A stretch of DNA of 64,000 nt from NORP240 sp965222175 (GTDB taxonomy: Bacteria; Pseudomonadota; Gammaproteobacteria; Pseudomonadales; Pseudohongiellaceae): the NCBI GenBank assembly GCA_965222175.1, contig OZ244938.1, positions 620,001-684,000 on the forward strand, read 5' to 3'. The first letter of the stretch is position 1; each line of letters starts with the position of its first letter. The notes beneath the pieces were generated by a model that saw only the letters and a program-made list of their open reading frames with translations, was not told the DNA's origin and searched no databases. This document shows positions 63,452 through 64,000 of the stretch, piece by piece. The position numbers and the translations under genes were made by a program.

Positions 63452-63526
63452 CAACGATTTGTCAGGCAATGCCATGACTGATCCAGTGGCCAGGTGACGA
63501 CTTCAGTGCCAGGAGGATTTGCAGGC

Positions 63527-64000
63527 ATGGCGGATCGTGACTATTCGACTTCCGAAGAAATCGGCTCAGCCCTTCGACGTATTGTCAGGGCCGTGGATCT
63601 CCATTCCCGTTCACTGGTTCAAAGTCACGGTCTGACCGGCCCTCAGGCTACGCTGCTGAAGGCGCTGGGCTCGGGGCCCGTCACTGCCGGAGAGCTGGCC
63701 AATAAGGTCAATCTCAGCCAGGGCACGGTCACCGATTTACTTAAACGACTTGAGTCCCGCGGCATGCTGCAAAGAACCCGGGATGAAGCAGACCGGCGTC
63801 GCGTTATCGTCAGCCTGTCGGAACGGGGAAGAGAGGTTTTGCGGGATTCCCTGCCTTCTGTCCAGGCACCTTTCAACGAACTGGTCGAACAGCTCCCCCA
63901 ATGGGAACAGTCCCAGCTTCTTGCCGCCCTGCAGCGGGTGGCGCACATGATGGAAGAGCGAAGCTGGGTGATGCCTCGCCGCAGTGATTCCCTGGACGGA
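63527..64000 (+). CDS. MarR-family transcriptional regulator, cut by the window edge
   Basis: 158 residues visible from the ATG at 63527, preceded by AGGAGG at 63511-63516; the frame runs off the right edge. Winged-helix MarR fold: GLTGPQATLLKALGSGPVTAGELANKVNLSQGTVTDLLKRLESRGMLQRTRDEADRRRVIVSLSERGRE covers the DNA-recognition helix and the wing with its DRR motif, flanked by dimerisation helices. MarR proteins regulate stress, efflux or catabolic genes in response to small ligands; the regulated gene is probably downstream, outside the window. The inverted and direct repeats before it are candidate operators. Confidence 0.92.
   Translation, partial: MADRDYSTSEEIGSALRRIVRAVDLHSRSLVQSHGLTGPQATLLKALGSGPVTAGELANKVNLSQGTVTDLLKRLESRGMLQRTRDEADRRRVIVSLSERGREVLRDSLPSVQAPFNELVEQLPQWEQSQLLAALQRVAHMMEERSWVMPRRSDSLDG

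Overview
The window is a G+C-rich, gene-dense stretch of bacterial chromosome. It is almost certainly from a marine-type gammaproteobacterium: it has TamA/TamB, the nrdR-ribD-ribE-ribB-ribH-nusB-thiL-pgpA order, xseB-ispA-dxs, EttA, an Entner-Doudoroff operon and a TonB-dependent receptor. I cannot name the genus. No rRNA, tRNA, CRISPR array, prophage or intact transposase gene is visible. The genes at both edges are incomplete: a CNT nucleoside transporter on the left and a MarR regulator on the right.

Layout. 1-5.5 kb: a CNT transporter, a 7-helix membrane protein and a DUF2272-type exported protein, then a TonB-dependent receptor followed immediately by an odd lipoprotein with two TonB-C domains. 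5.7-14.2 kb: tamA-tamB, a PQQ-type dehydrogenase and an orphan gene. 14.5-20.5 kb: class I aldolase fbaB facing a four-gene operon (glycerate kinase, phosphatase, GT81 synthase, GH13_18 phosphorylase) that together describe a closed synthesis-and-breakdown cycle for the compatible solute glucosylglycerate. 20.6-26 kb: a DUF3833 lipoprotein, a triple-DnaT-domain protein overlapping a lambda-P-like replication protein, a PH-domain membrane protein, a TPR-like exported protein, and a Tat-signal DapA-family lyase. 26.2-31 kb: zwf-pgl-edd-eda. 31-44 kb, on the opposite strand: glk-malQ-glgB-glgX-glgP-glgC-glgA, a complete glycogen operon with tightly overlapping genes. 44-54 kb: ettA, then glyA, nrdR, ribD, ribE, ribBA, ribH, nusB, thiL and pgpA. 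53.9-57.5 kb: a 264-bp MITE-like element placed 11 bp before ribA, a CobC-type phosphatase, and btuF-like/cobO. 57.5-64 kb: a secreted protein of unknown function, xseB-ispA-dxs, two small membrane proteins and a MarR regulator.

How it fits together. The central carbon genes form a loop. Glucose freed from glycogen by MalQ is phosphorylated by Glk and enters the Entner-Doudoroff path (Zwf-Pgl-Edd-Eda). GlgC makes ADP-glucose for glycogen and possibly also for glucosylglycerate. The GH13_18 phosphorylase can return glucosylglycerate to glucose-1-phosphate plus glycerate, and the kinase recycles the glycerate to 3-phosphoglycerate. The riboflavin genes, normally contiguous, are split by the MITE-like element, whose terminal repeat lies in the ribA leader. 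Shorter copies or relics of that terminal repeat appear at three or four other places, which points to a genome-wide small repeat family.
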